Assembly (NCBI RefSeq): GCF_014639535.1
Contig: NZ_BMGA01000004.1
Location: 186,001 to 250,000, forward strand
Origin: Flavobacterium palustre
GTDB lineage: Bacteria; Bacteroidota; Bacteroidia; Flavobacteriales; Flavobacteriaceae
DNA length: 64,000 nucleotides
Direction: 5' to 3'
The notes under the pieces were generated by a model. That model saw nothing but the letters and a program-made list of their open reading frames with translations. It was not told the DNA's origin and did not search any database. A program made the position numbers and the translations under genes. Of this stretch, positions 9,764-19,249 are shown in pieces. Numbering within the stretch: the stretch's first letter is position 1; the number at the start of each line of letters is the position of its first letter.

Positions 9764-10429
9764 ATGAAACCTTATTGGATTAAGACTAACCGCATCATTA
9801 AAATGTTATTTTCTAATTTTATTTGGGACATCCCAAACAAAGAAAATAAAATCTATCTCACCTTTGATGATGGTCCTACGCCCGAAATCACCAATTGGGT
9901 TCTCAATCAATTAGAACAATACAACGCCAAAGCCACTTTTTTTTGCATCGGCAAAAACATAGCAGCTCACCCTGAAATCTTTAATCGAATTATACAAAAA
10001 GGACACAGCACAGGTAATCACACCTACAACCATTTGAATGGATGGAAAACAACTACTGATGAATATCTGGAAAATCTTAAATTATGTGAAGTAGTCATTT
10101 CAAATCAAAAATCTGAAATCAATTCCGAAGCTTCGGAACTAAAATCAAAAATCTTCCGTCCGCCTTACGGCAAAATAAAATCAGCCCAGGCTAAAAAGCT
10201 CAGACAAAAAGGATATAAAATAATTATGTGGGATGTTTTGAGCGCCGATTTTGACCCAAACATTTCTAAAGAAGAATGCTTAAACAATGTACTGTCTAAC
10301 ACTGTATCGGGAAGTATCATTGTATTTCACGACAGCGTAAAAGCATTCAAAAATCTGGAATATGTACTCCCTAAAGTACTCCGGCATTTAGCCGAAAACC
10401 ACTTTTCATTTGAAGTTATAACAGACTAA
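9764..10429 (+). CDS. Polysaccharide deacetylase (NodB homology domain) family protein
   Basis: A 221-residue carbohydrate esterase family 4 protein that would remove N-acetyl groups from a polysaccharide such as peptidoglycan or chitin-like glycans. The motifs appear in order: TFDDGP (D35, D36), GNHTYNH with metal ligands H86 and H90, RPPYGK, WDVLSADFDP and IIVFHDS with the catalytic-side histidine. All catalytic and zinc residues are present. The N terminus has one short hydrophobic patch (about 12-22) but no clear cleavable signal, so its location is uncertain. Its 3' end overlaps the convergent thioredoxin-like gene by 4 bp. Confidence 0.9.
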   Translation: MKPYWIKTNRIIKMLFSNFIWDIPNKENKIYLTFDDGPTPEITNWVLNQLEQYNAKATFFCIGKNIAAHPEIFNRIIQKGHSTGNHTYNHLNGWKTTTDEYLENLKLCEVVISNQKSEINSEASELKSKIFRPPYGKIKSAQAKKLRQKGYKIIMWDVLSADFDPNISKEECLNNVLSNTVSGSIIVFHDSVKAFKNLEYVLPKVLRHLAENHFSFEVITD

Positions 10430-10725
10430 ACCAGCAGTTCCTGTACAATAGTAATCAAAGAATTAGCATCTAGTTCTCCTGATTTTCTCCAAACCATCTG
10501 ACCTTCTTTGTACACCATTAAAGTAGGCAAACCTTTAATTCGTAGTGCATCGGCAAGTTCCTGGTTTTTATCAACATCAATTTTTATCACCTTTGCTTTA
10601 TCTCCTAAGGCAGCTGCAACATCTCTAATCACCTCGTGCATAGCAACAGAAGATTCATTCCAGTCTGTGTAAAAATCAATTAACACAGGCACTTTTGCAC
10701 TTATAAGTTCTCCAAATTTTGACAT
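10426..10725 (-). CDS. Thioredoxin-fold protein lacking the CxxC active site
   Basis: A 99-residue protein with the complete thioredoxin layout: beta strand VPVLIDFYTDW, the active-site helix start, VIKIDVDKN, and the cis-proline loop GLPTLMVYK (P67). Where WCGPC is expected it reads W22-N-E-S-S26. The protein contains no cysteine at all, so it cannot be a disulfide reductase. It may act as a binding or chaperone module. The gene converges on the deacetylase with a 4-bp overlap and has its own TACATTTG -7 box (complement of 10779-10786). The fold is secure; function is unknown. Confidence 0.85.
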   Translation of the reverse strand: MSKFGELISAKVPVLIDFYTDWNESSVAMHEVIRDVAAALGDKAKVIKIDVDKNQELADALRIKGLPTLMVYKEGQMVWRKSGELDANSLITIVQELLV

Positions 10726-10778
10726 AAACCAACGAATTATTTTTTCTAAATCTAATAAAAAATCGTGTTTCTTTAATA

Positions 10779-10786
10779 CAAATGTA
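10779..10786 (-). promoter_or_regulatory. -7 box of the thioredoxin-fold gene
   Basis: The minus strand reads TACATTTG, a match to TAnnTTTG. It is 54 bp upstream of the ATG at 10725. No clear -33 TTTG was identified. Confidence 0.5.
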
Positions 10787-10800
10787 GCATTTTTAACGAA

Positions 10801-12033
10801 TTATGCTACTTTCTCACCTTTTTTTAGTTCAATAACCGTAATTTCAGGCATAATTCCTACTCTACCGGGATAAGCATGAAAACCAAAACCTCTGTTTACA
10901 TACACATAGCGCCCTAAATGCTCATACAAACCTGCCCACTGCGCATAAACATATTGCGCCAGACTCCATTTAAAATACCCCGGAATTTCGATTCCAAACT
11001 GCATTCCATGTGTATGACCCGAAAAAGTTAAATGAAAATTTCTGTCGTGATTTTTAACTTCATGATCCCAATGACTCGGATCGTGACTCATCAAAATCTT
11101 AAAATCTTTCTCATTCAAAGCCTCAGAAGCTTTGTTCAAATCGCCGGCTTTCTTAAAATTATGCCCCCAGTTTTCTACTCCTACAACAGCAATTCGATCA
11201 TTTCCTCTTTCAACAAAAGTATGCTCGTTCAATAATAAATCGAAACCTATTTGCCCATATAATTTTTTGATATCATTGAAATTTTGTCTTTTTTCAGCTT
11301 CAGAAGGCCAGGCCACATACTCGCCATAATCGTGATTCCCTAAAACAGAAAACTTTCCGTATTCATGTTTTTTAATTCGGTTAAAAGTAGCAATCCAAGG
11401 GTGCATTTCTTTGGCATGTGTATTAACAATATCGCCCGTAAACAATATCATATCCGAATTTTGCTCATTAATCAAATCAATTGCGTAATTAATCTTCTCC
11501 GGATTATCAAAACTTCCTGAATGCACATCTGAAATTTGAGTAATCGTAAAACCATCAAAAGCATCCGGAAGATCAGGAAAGAAAATTTGCTGTTTGAAAA
11601 CCTTATAATTGTATTTCCCTATAGTAACTCCATAAAGCAAGGAAAAAAACGGAATTGCCGCCAAGCCTAAACCAATTTGGCTAACAAATTTACGCCTTGA
11701 ATTCAGAAAATCTTCATTGTCATTTTCTGCAAAATAATTAAGTACACCCGCTCCTATCCTGAAAACATCTTCCAACAACAATACAACAGCCAGCACCATC
11801 TTAGGAAGATAAACCACTAGCATCAGTCCCATTGTAAACAAAGTAAACTTAGTTTGCCCCACCGAACGGTCAAAACTAAAAAAACCATAAACTATGTAAA
11901 CCAAAACAGCCAAACTCAGCAAACCATACGTCACTAAAAACCATTTATCCTTAACATTCGTTTTAACAGCCTGAAAAGCATAGATTTCAACAACTAACAA
12001 TAAAACAATAAAAAACAGCAACCTAAAACCCAT
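10801..12033 (-). CDS. Membrane-anchored calcineurin-like metallophosphoesterase
   Basis: A 410-residue protein with four N-terminal hydrophobic segments (about 3-20, 32-52, 65-93 and 116-142). The C-terminal phosphoesterase domain starts near residue 155. The dinuclear-metal motifs are complete: ITQISDVHSG, LFTGDIVN, VLGNHDYGEY, MSHDPSHW and FSGHTHGMQFG. This arrangement resembles the YkuE/YaeI group, which acts on lipid-linked or UDP-linked pyrophosphates. The substrate here is not known. A twin-arginine-like SRRKFVSQIG precedes the fourth segment but is internal. It is probably monocistronic, with TAACTTTG (complement of 12107-12114) as the -7 box. Confidence 0.9.
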   Translation of the reverse strand: MGFRLLFFIVLLLVVEIYAFQAVKTNVKDKWFLVTYGLLSLAVLVYIVYGFFSFDRSVGQTKFTLFTMGLMLVVYLPKMVLAVVLLLEDVFRIGAGVLNYFAENDNEDFLNSRRKFVSQIGLGLAAIPFFSLLYGVTIGKYNYKVFKQQIFFPDLPDAFDGFTITQISDVHSGSFDNPEKINYAIDLINEQNSDMILFTGDIVNTHAKEMHPWIATFNRIKKHEYGKFSVLGNHDYGEYVAWPSEAEKRQNFNDIKKLYGQIGFDLLLNEHTFVERGNDRIAVVGVENWGHNFKKAGDLNKASEALNEKDFKILMSHDPSHWDHEVKNHDRNFHLTFSGHTHGMQFGIEIPGYFKWSLAQYVYAQWAGLYEHLGRYVYVNRGFGFHAYPGRVGIMPEITVIELKKGEKVA

Positions 12034-12106
12034 TGTAATACATTTTTACACAAAATAACAACTTCTACCGCTTAATTTAGAATCTGTTAATTAAAATTTA
12101 ACTAGA

Positions 12107-12114
12107 CAAAGTTA
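12107..12114 (-). promoter_or_regulatory. -7 box of the metallophosphoesterase gene
   Basis: The minus strand reads TAACTTTG, matching TAnnTTTG. It lies 74 bp upstream of the start at 12033. Confidence 0.45.
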
Positions 12115-12188
12115 TTTCTATGTTTATTTGAAAACTTTTTCTTAATGCTTAAATCAAAAATTAAAGAATTCCTGAAGTCTAAACTAAT

Positions 12189-15100
12189 CTATCTCTTCAA
12201 TGCAAAATGCCCTTTGAAAACCCTTCCATCCTCAAGTCGAATAACATACCAATAATCTGAAGAAGGCATTAGAATTCCCTGATAACTACCATCCCAACCA
12301 TTTCCTGACGGAGTGATTTCTTTCATCAATTTGCCATATCTGTCAAAAATCTGCACCTTTGTTTTAACATTAAAATCAGCATTAACCCCTTTTATATTCC
12401 AGCTGTCATTATACCCATCCTGATTAGGAGTGAAATAATTTGGAATACCTAAAACCGCTACTTCTTCAGAAACAATTCCACAACCGTTTAAATCCTTTAC
12501 ATAAACAGTATGTATCCCTGCCGGAACATTTACAAATTCATTACTGCTTTGAAAAGATCCGTTTTCATCATCTAGAGAAAAAACATAATTACCTGCCCCT
12601 ATTGCCAAAACTTTAATACTATTCTCGGAAGACAAATCTACAATTTCAATATTTACAGTAGCCTTATCAGAGGCATTAACAGTAATGGTTCTTGTCCTAG
12701 AACAACCTTGATTATTGATTACTTCTACTTGATAATCCCCTTTTTTGTTGACTGTTAATTCATAATCTGTTTCGTTTTCTATTAGGCTTCCATCTAATGA
12801 CCATAAATAAGTAAAATTACCTTTTTGAGTCTCATCGATTAAGCCTGCATTGATGATTTTAGTAAACGTAGGTGAATCACTGCAAACTAAATCACTCCCC
12901 ATTAACTGAATACTTGGAACTGAATGAACCACAAATGAAATAACTGTAGTAGCCTTACAAGATGGGTTTATAATATTTACAACCTCTACTTTTACGTCTT
13001 GCGTTGCAGTTACAAAAGGATTGGGTAGAGGACTTGGTAATGGATTGTTATTTTCGTCAAAATAAGCGACTTTTACTCCTGTTTGACCCCCCAATATTAC
13101 TGTTTGAAATCCTGATGTATCAAAAGCATATTTTCCGTCTTGCAAAAGAGGATCAGTTTCATCATCGCAAGCAGATGTCACGGATGCAGCAATAGGAAAA
13201 GCTTCAGGCAAATCATCAACAATAAACTGTAAAGTAGTCTCAAATGAACAAACCGTTGTAGTGATATTTGTAACGATTACTTTTAAGCTTTGGGAAGCTG
13301 TCGTAAAGGGATTTGGCAACGGACTTGGCAACGGAGTGTTATTTTGGTCAAAATAAGAAACCGTAACATTAGTCAGTCCACTCAATAAATTAGCTTGAAT
13401 CACCGAAGTATCGAAAGCATAGATTCCATCTTGATTGTCGTCGCAATGATTGATTGTCATTGGTGCTACAATAGGAATAGGTTCTACAGTAAGGGTTATG
13501 TAATTCCCCAATCCTAAACAATCGTTATTCAATCGATCATCTACCCGAATATAAATATTTTGCGTGTTGGGATATCCTATATTTCTGTAGTTTGAAATAT
13601 CCAAAATAGGGTCTTTTTCCGCAAGTGCATCGGTTAAATTTCTATAATAACTAATATCAACTTGTTGTCCACTTGGAAATATATTTAAAATTTGATTGGT
13701 AACCTCACTAAAATCAAATGCAGCAATCCCATCTGTGTTAGTACCCAAAACTGCATCATCACATTGCCTAAAATCTTTCTTAAAAGTTAAAGGAATTTGG
13801 GTGGTAGACACTACAAGATTCAATTGCGAAATTCTAAAACAGCCATTTGCATTCGATACTCTAACAAACACTTGGTCAATACTAGCAATTTTATTGGTAT
13901 AATTTATTGGATTTAAAATAGGATTACTATTGTTTTGGGCGTCTAAAAGTGTTTCAAAAAAAACTACTGTCTCTGTAGCAGCATTAGCTATTATTTTATT
14001 AATGGATTCTTCTAAATTAAAAACACTAAATCCATCTGTATCTTCATCACACTGTTTTAGGTCAACTACCGTAGCAATAACAGGTAAAGCAAAAACTTCA
14101 ATTTTAAATGAAGTTGTCGCCATACAATCAGGATTGTCTTTATGGAAGACTTTTACATATATCGTTTCGGTTGCATTTGCATTTTGATAAACTTCAGGAG
14201 TCAAAATTGGGTGTAATAAATTGGAATCTTTGTAATAGGATATTAAAAACTCAGCAGCTGATTGCCCCTTTAATATAGCTGTAGCTCTTTGGGTTAAATC
14301 TAAAATTACTTTGCCATCAACATCTGTTCCTATTGTACTGTTGTCACAACTTGTCAAATCTGGGATAGCTGAAGGCAAATTAGGTAATGGCATATCAAAT
14401 ACATCAATAGTAAATGTAGTGGTGCTTTTGCATTCACCATTAACTTTATTAGAAACCTCTGCAGTAATAGTTTCTTGTTGATAAGCCATTTTATTAATAT
14501 AATTATTAGGAGATGGAATAGCGATTTTATTCCCGTAATCTACAGCATTGGCGTAATATTTAATATTGTATAAGTTAGGATCTTGACCGTTTAAAATGGC
14601 TGTACTTTGTAAACTTAAATCAAAACTAAAAAGACCATCATTATTATCATCGCACACTAAAAGATCTTGAGGCTGAGTTGCTGTTGGAATTGGCGAAATA
14701 GTTATTTCTCTTGTTTTTGTACTTGTATCAGCCGCACTAGCTGCTATGACTGAAACTGTGTAAGTCCCTGTCGTCGCATAATTATGACTGGGAGTCAAAT
14801 CATTAGATGTATTCCCATCTCCAAAATCCCAAGCAGCAGATGTTATGATATGACCACTATTTAAGCTGAATTGAGTATTTTGACCAAAACATAAATTTTC
14901 AGCTTCAATATCGGATTGAAAGAAAAAAGATGAAACAAAAGGAGGTAAAGCATTATGAGCTCTCCTTCCAGCTAAATCAACAGCATTTATATTAAGATCA
15001 CAGGCTGTACCTAAAAGATTAGGATTATTAATAACTCCTAATTTCCTGTTTTGCGCTATATAAATTTTCCCATCAGGACCAAGCTGGAGAGCCATTGGTC

Positions 15101-16016
15101 TTATACCTGGAGTCAAAATCGTAAATGCAGACCCTACAATATCGCTTGAAATTAAATCATACTGGATTACACTACTTTGAGTTAATTCAGTCTCATGAAT
15201 AGTAAGGTATAACACCTTACTATTGGGAGAAAATTCTACTCCATACATGTCACTTACATCGATATCGCTTACAGTCCTTAAAACTATAGGATTTGAAATC
15301 ACTCCTGTAGCTTGGTCAAAATCAAATAATTCAAAACTCAGTAAATTATGATAAATCGCTAACTTCGAACCATCAGGCGATATTTTCATATACCCTTGTG
15401 AATTTTTTGAAGCTTCAAAAGCACCTATATTTGACGTTACAGGATTAGAACTCAAGCCATCATAAGTAAGTAAATGACTGTAAAAAGTATTATTACCGAC
15501 AGCATGGGTAACTATCCAATAATCAATATTATTAGCATGTTTAACTATCGAAAACCTTTCGGTAGTAGGAGTATAAACCAATACATTTTTTTCAGACGTA
15601 ACTGCTCCAAGTCCTCCATTAAGATTCATATCAACTACTGAATATCTTAACCCATTCGAACCTCCTTGATAGTCTATCGTAAAGATATAATATAAATTTG
15701 AGGTTCCAGGTTTAGGAACAATCGTCCTCCCCTGTGAAGTTGAAGTACTACCTAATAAAAAGGTTCCGTTAAGCATAAGCTGATGATTTTTATCCCAAAC
15801 AGTATTTCCATCAGTATAAAATAATAATTGTCCATTCGAGTTACAAATACTAGCAGCAGCTGAAAAATTACTTATATTACTATCTGTGAGAGCTACCGGA
15901 CTGCCACTATTAAAATCTAGCCCGGCAAATTCTCCAAAATACCAAATATTGCTTTCTCCCTGGGCAGAACTATTGAAAGAAAATAAAAAGAAAATAAAAA
16001 GTAGTATTTTACCCAT
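12189..16016 (-). CDS. Large T9SS-secreted repeat protein (type B sorting domain)
   Basis: A 1275-residue secreted protein. A signal peptide (1-18, ending SSAQG) leads into a propeller-like region (about 25-370) with motifs such as YTDGNTVWDK, ISPDGSKLAIY and LGPDGKIYIAQ. A PKD domain follows (about 375-440, WDFGDGNTS...TYTVSVIA). Five to seven divergent repeats of about 95 residues come next, each opening near xxCDDxxDGxxxFDLS and predicting beta structure. A further Ig-like region precedes the C-terminal 85-residue gliding-motility-type sorting domain (GIPNYFTPNQDGYNDSWNI...QIFDRYGKL...WDGSYQG). Secretion by the type IX system and cell-surface display or release follow from that domain. The ligand is unknown, and adhesion is plausible. 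It diverges from polA. Confidence 0.92.
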   Translation of the reverse strand: MGKILLFIFFLFSFNSSAQGESNIWYFGEFAGLDFNSGSPVALTDSNISNFSAAASICNSNGQLLFYTDGNTVWDKNHQLMLNGTFLLGSTSTSQGRTIVPKPGTSNLYYIFTIDYQGGSNGLRYSVVDMNLNGGLGAVTSEKNVLVYTPTTERFSIVKHANNIDYWIVTHAVGNNTFYSHLLTYDGLSSNPVTSNIGAFEASKNSQGYMKISPDGSKLAIYHNLLSFELFDFDQATGVISNPIVLRTVSDIDVSDMYGVEFSPNSKVLYLTIHETELTQSSVIQYDLISSDIVGSAFTILTPGIRPMALQLGPDGKIYIAQNRKLGVINNPNLLGTACDLNINAVDLAGRRAHNALPPFVSSFFFQSDIEAENLCFGQNTQFSLNSGHIITSAAWDFGDGNTSNDLTPSHNYATTGTYTVSVIAASAADTSTKTREITISPIPTATQPQDLLVCDDNNDGLFSFDLSLQSTAILNGQDPNLYNIKYYANAVDYGNKIAIPSPNNYINKMAYQQETITAEVSNKVNGECKSTTTFTIDVFDMPLPNLPSAIPDLTSCDNSTIGTDVDGKVILDLTQRATAILKGQSAAEFLISYYKDSNLLHPILTPEVYQNANATETIYVKVFHKDNPDCMATTSFKIEVFALPVIATVVDLKQCDEDTDGFSVFNLEESINKIIANAATETVVFFETLLDAQNNSNPILNPINYTNKIASIDQVFVRVSNANGCFRISQLNLVVSTTQIPLTFKKDFRQCDDAVLGTNTDGIAAFDFSEVTNQILNIFPSGQQVDISYYRNLTDALAEKDPILDISNYRNIGYPNTQNIYIRVDDRLNNDCLGLGNYITLTVEPIPIVAPMTINHCDDNQDGIYAFDTSVIQANLLSGLTNVTVSYFDQNNTPLPSPLPNPFTTASQSLKVIVTNITTTVCSFETTLQFIVDDLPEAFPIAASVTSACDDETDPLLQDGKYAFDTSGFQTVILGGQTGVKVAYFDENNNPLPSPLPNPFVTATQDVKVEVVNIINPSCKATTVISFVVHSVPSIQLMGSDLVCSDSPTFTKIINAGLIDETQKGNFTYLWSLDGSLIENETDYELTVNKKGDYQVEVINNQGCSRTRTITVNASDKATVNIEIVDLSSENSIKVLAIGAGNYVFSLDDENGSFQSSNEFVNVPAGIHTVYVKDLNGCGIVSEEVAVLGIPNYFTPNQDGYNDSWNIKGVNADFNVKTKVQIFDRYGKLMKEITPSGNGWDGSYQGILMPSSDYWYVIRLEDGRVFKGHFALKR

Positions 16017-16257
16017 AACAACAACAAAATAATCCTTGTAAATGTAAGTGTTTTTTCTAAATAAAGTATTGCAACAGGGAAAATTATTACAATTACCAAT
16101 GCCTTCAAACTACTTTTTAACATCCAGAAAACAAACACAACTGTTAACTCGCTTTCAATTTGTATTTTATTGAAGACACGCTCTTTAATTAAATCATTCT
16201 CTCAAAAAAGACAATTTTAAAAACCTTTGTTTATTTTTACGTCCAAATTATTTCACT

Positions 16258-19104
16258 ATGTCAGCTCAAAAACGTCTTTTTCTACTCGATGCTTATGCTT
16301 TAATTTTTAGAGGCTATTATGCCTTTATCAAAAATCCCAGAATCAACTCTAAAGGCATGGATACATCGGCCATTATGGGATTTATGAATTCGCTAATGGA
16401 TGTAATTAAGCGTGAAAAACCAGATCATTTGGCGGTAGCTTTTGACAAAGGCGGTAGTAATTTGCGCAACGAATGGTTCCCGGAATACAAAGCGAATCGT
16501 GATGCCACTCCCGAAGCGATAAAAATTGCTGTTCCTTATATTCAGGAATTATTGCGTGCGATGCACATTCCTATTATTGAAGTAGCCGGTTACGAAGCAG
16601 ACGATTTGATAGGAACCATTGCCAAACAAGCCGAAAAACAAAACTATCAGGTGTATATGGTGACTCCGGACAAGGATTTTGCCCAATTGGTTACCGAAAA
16701 TATTTTTATGTACAAACCGGCCCGAATGGGTAACGGAATCGAAATTTGGGGAATCCCTGAAGTTTTGGAAAAATTTGAAATCGAAAGACCGGAACAGGTA
16801 ATTGACTATTTAGGAATGATGGGCGATTCTGCTGATAATATTCCGGGATTACCGGGTGTGGGCGAAAAAACCGCCAAAAAATTCTTAGCCGAATACGGTT
16901 CACTGGAAAATCTTTTAGCGAATACCGACCAATTAAAAGGCGCTATCAAAACCAAAATTGAAGCCAATGCCGAACTGGGATTATTATCCAAAAAACTGGC
17001 TACCATCTTACTGGATTGTCCTGTTACTTTTGATGAGAAAGACTACGAACTTTCGAAACCTGATGTAGAAAAAACCGATGCTTTGTTCAACGAATTGGAA
17101 TTTAGAAGAATGGCAGAGCAATTTGATGCCATCTTCAAAAATCCATCTCAGGCTTCTCAAAATGTTGAAACCCCAATTAACGAAGCTAAATTATATAAAA
17201 AACCGTCGCCTAAAAACGAAGATCAATTTGATCTTTTTGGGAGTGCAATCGCAGATGAAGAAACCACAAGCGGGCATCATCAGTTTTACAATACATTAGA
17301 AAACACCTCGCATTCCTACCAGATTATTCAGGGCGATTTAGGCGTTCGATTGTTATTGCAAAATTTACTAAAACAAACAGCTGTTTGTTTTGATACCGAA
17401 ACAACAGGACTGGATGCTTTACATGCAGAACTCGTTGGAATGTCATTCTCTTATGAAAAAGGAAAAGCTTTTTACGTTCCCTTTCCGGAAAATCAGGAAG
17501 AAGCCAAAGCTTTGGCAGAAAAATTCATTCCGTTTTTTGAGAATTCTGAAATTGAAAAAATTGGTCAAAACATCAAATACGATTTAAAAATCCTTTCTAA
17601 TTATGGTATTCGCGTAGCCGGAAAATTATTTGATACGATGATTGCGCATTATCTGATTAATCCGGATATGCGTCATAATATGGATATTTTATCAGAAACC
17701 TATTTGAAATATTCGCCAAAATCAATTGAAGATTTAATTGGAAAGAAAGGCAAAAATCAAAAATCGATGCGCGAAGTAGCTTTGGAAGACATTAAAGAAT
17801 ATGCCGCGGAAGATGCCGATGTCACTTTTCAATTGAAAGAATTATTTGCAGTTGAACTTGAAAAGACTGAAACCCAAAAATTATTTGACGAAATCGAAAT
17901 TCCGCTAGTTCCTGTATTAGCTGCAATGGAAACCGAAGGAATTAATCTCGATGTTCCGTTTTTGAAAAGCATGTCGGTCGAAATGGCTGCCGAAAGCAAG
18001 GCACTGGAACAAAAAATATACGAAACTGCCGGAGAAAAATTCAATTTGGCTTCGCCAAAACAACTCGGAGATATTTTATTCGACAAATTAAAAATTGGCG
18101 GAGCTAAACAAAAGAAAACAAAAACCGGTCAATACGCCACTGGCGAAGAAGTCCTGAGTTATCTTGCCAATGATAACGAAATTGTACGCGATATTCTGGA
18201 ATGGCGCCAAATGGTAAAACTACAAAGCACTTATATTGATGCTTTACCTAATCAGGTCAACCCAAAAACAGGTCGTGTTCATACCGATTATATGCAAACA
18301 GTAGCTGCTACAGGACGTTTGAGTTCGAATAATCCGAACCTACAAAACATCCCTATTCGTACCGAAAGAGGACGATTAATCCGTAAAGCTTTTATTGCCC
18401 GCGATGAAAATCACACCTTAGTTTCTGCCGATTATTCTCAAATTGAATTGCGTGTCATCGCAGCACTAAGCGGCGAAGAAAATATGATTAAGGCTTTTCA
18501 AAACAACGAAGACATTCATAAATCGACTGCTTCTAAGGTTTTCAATGTACCTTTAGAAGAAGTTAGCCGCGAACAACGTAGCCATGCTAAAACGGTCAAC
18601 TTCGGGATTATTTACGGGGTTTCGGCTTTTGGTCTTTCTAACCAAACCAACCTTTCGCGTTCTGAAAGCGCCGAATTGATTGATGCTTATTACAAATCCT
18701 ACCCAAGATTGAAATCCTTTATTAATGAGCAAATTGATTTTGCCAGAGATCATGGTTATGTGCAAACTATTCTTGGTCGTCGTCGTTATTTAAAAGACAT
18801 CAACTCGCAAAACGCTGTGGTACGTGGCGGTGCCGAACGAAATGCGGTAAATGCTCCTATTCAGGGTTCGGCTGCCGATATTATCAAAATTGCGATGATT
18901 AACATTCATCATAAATTGGTTTCCGAAAATTGGAAATCAAAAATGTTATTGCAGGTACATGACGAGCTTGTGTTTGATGTCCATAATTCAGAATTAGAAC
19001 GAATCCAACCGATGATTAAAGCTGAAATGGAAAACGCCTTCAAACTGGAAGTCCCTTTGGTTGTTGATTTAGGTATAGGGAAAGACTGGCTGGAAGCCCA
19101 TTAA
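16258..19104 (+). CDS. polA: DNA polymerase I
   Basis: A 948-residue three-domain polymerase for Okazaki fragment processing and repair. Residues 1-290 are the 5'-3' exonuclease (LLDAYALIFRGYYAF, AVAFDKGG, YEADDLIGTIA, GDSADNIPGLPGVGEKTA). Residues about 365-540 are the 3'-5' exonuclease with an intact DTETTGLD and later NIKYDLKIL and YAAEDADVTF, so proofreading is probably active. The rest is the polymerase: RLSSNNPNLQNIP, motif A DYSQIELRVIA, the O helix RSHAKTVNFGIIYG, and motif C QVHDELVFDV. It is complete with no frameshift. Downstream are 14-bp tandem repeats and then a strong terminator. Confidence 0.98.
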   Translation: MSAQKRLFLLDAYALIFRGYYAFIKNPRINSKGMDTSAIMGFMNSLMDVIKREKPDHLAVAFDKGGSNLRNEWFPEYKANRDATPEAIKIAVPYIQELLRAMHIPIIEVAGYEADDLIGTIAKQAEKQNYQVYMVTPDKDFAQLVTENIFMYKPARMGNGIEIWGIPEVLEKFEIERPEQVIDYLGMMGDSADNIPGLPGVGEKTAKKFLAEYGSLENLLANTDQLKGAIKTKIEANAELGLLSKKLATILLDCPVTFDEKDYELSKPDVEKTDALFNELEFRRMAEQFDAIFKNPSQASQNVETPINEAKLYKKPSPKNEDQFDLFGSAIADEETTSGHHQFYNTLENTSHSYQIIQGDLGVRLLLQNLLKQTAVCFDTETTGLDALHAELVGMSFSYEKGKAFYVPFPENQEEAKALAEKFIPFFENSEIEKIGQNIKYDLKILSNYGIRVAGKLFDTMIAHYLINPDMRHNMDILSETYLKYSPKSIEDLIGKKGKNQKSMREVALEDIKEYAAEDADVTFQLKELFAVELEKTETQKLFDEIEIPLVPVLAAMETEGINLDVPFLKSMSVEMAAESKALEQKIYETAGEKFNLASPKQLGDILFDKLKIGGAKQKKTKTGQYATGEEVLSYLANDNEIVRDILEWRQMVKLQSTYIDALPNQVNPKTGRVHTDYMQTVAATGRLSSNNPNLQNIPIRTERGRLIRKAFIARDENHTLVSADYSQIELRVIAALSGEENMIKAFQNNEDIHKSTASKVFNVPLEEVSREQRSHAKTVNFGIIYGVSAFGLSNQTNLSRSESAELIDAYYKSYPRLKSFINEQIDFARDHGYVQTILGRRRYLKDINSQNAVVRGGAERNAVNAPIQGSAADIIKIAMINIHHKLVSENWKSKMLLQVHDELVFDVHNSELERIQPMIKAEMENAFKLEVPLVVDLGIGKDWLEAH

Positions 19105-19163
19105 GATTTTAGATTGCAGAATGCAGATTTTAGAATGCAGATTTTAGAATGCAGTATTCAGTA
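19105..19163. repeat. Short tandem repeats after polA
   Basis: The unit ATTTTAGAATGCAG occurs twice in direct tandem (19127-19140, 19141-19154), with a degenerate copy before it. It is followed by GCAGTATTCAGTA (19151-19163). The same 13-mer occurs at 27017-27029 after thiS. Confidence 0.7.
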
Positions 19164-19177
19164 GCAGTATACAGAAA

Positions 19178-19223
19178 CTAAAAAATCCATTTCTTATTTC
19201 TTAGAAATGGATTTTTTAGTTTC
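19178..19223. terminator. Terminator between polA and the KAP gene
   Basis: CTAAAAAATCCATTTC pairs with GAAATGGATTTTTTAG around a short loop, with A and T runs on both sides. It would stop both polA and the convergent KAP gene. Its left arm and loop are the left copy of a 25-bp perfect direct repeat. Confidence 0.85.
19180..19204. repeat. 25-bp direct repeat, left copy (flanks the KAP gene)
   Basis: This 25-bp stretch, starting AAAAAATCCATTTC and ending TTTCTTAG, is repeated identically at 20904-20928. The two copies bracket the KAP NTPase gene. Confidence 0.9.
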
Positions 19224-19249
19224 AATGATATTTCACTAATCATTCAAAT

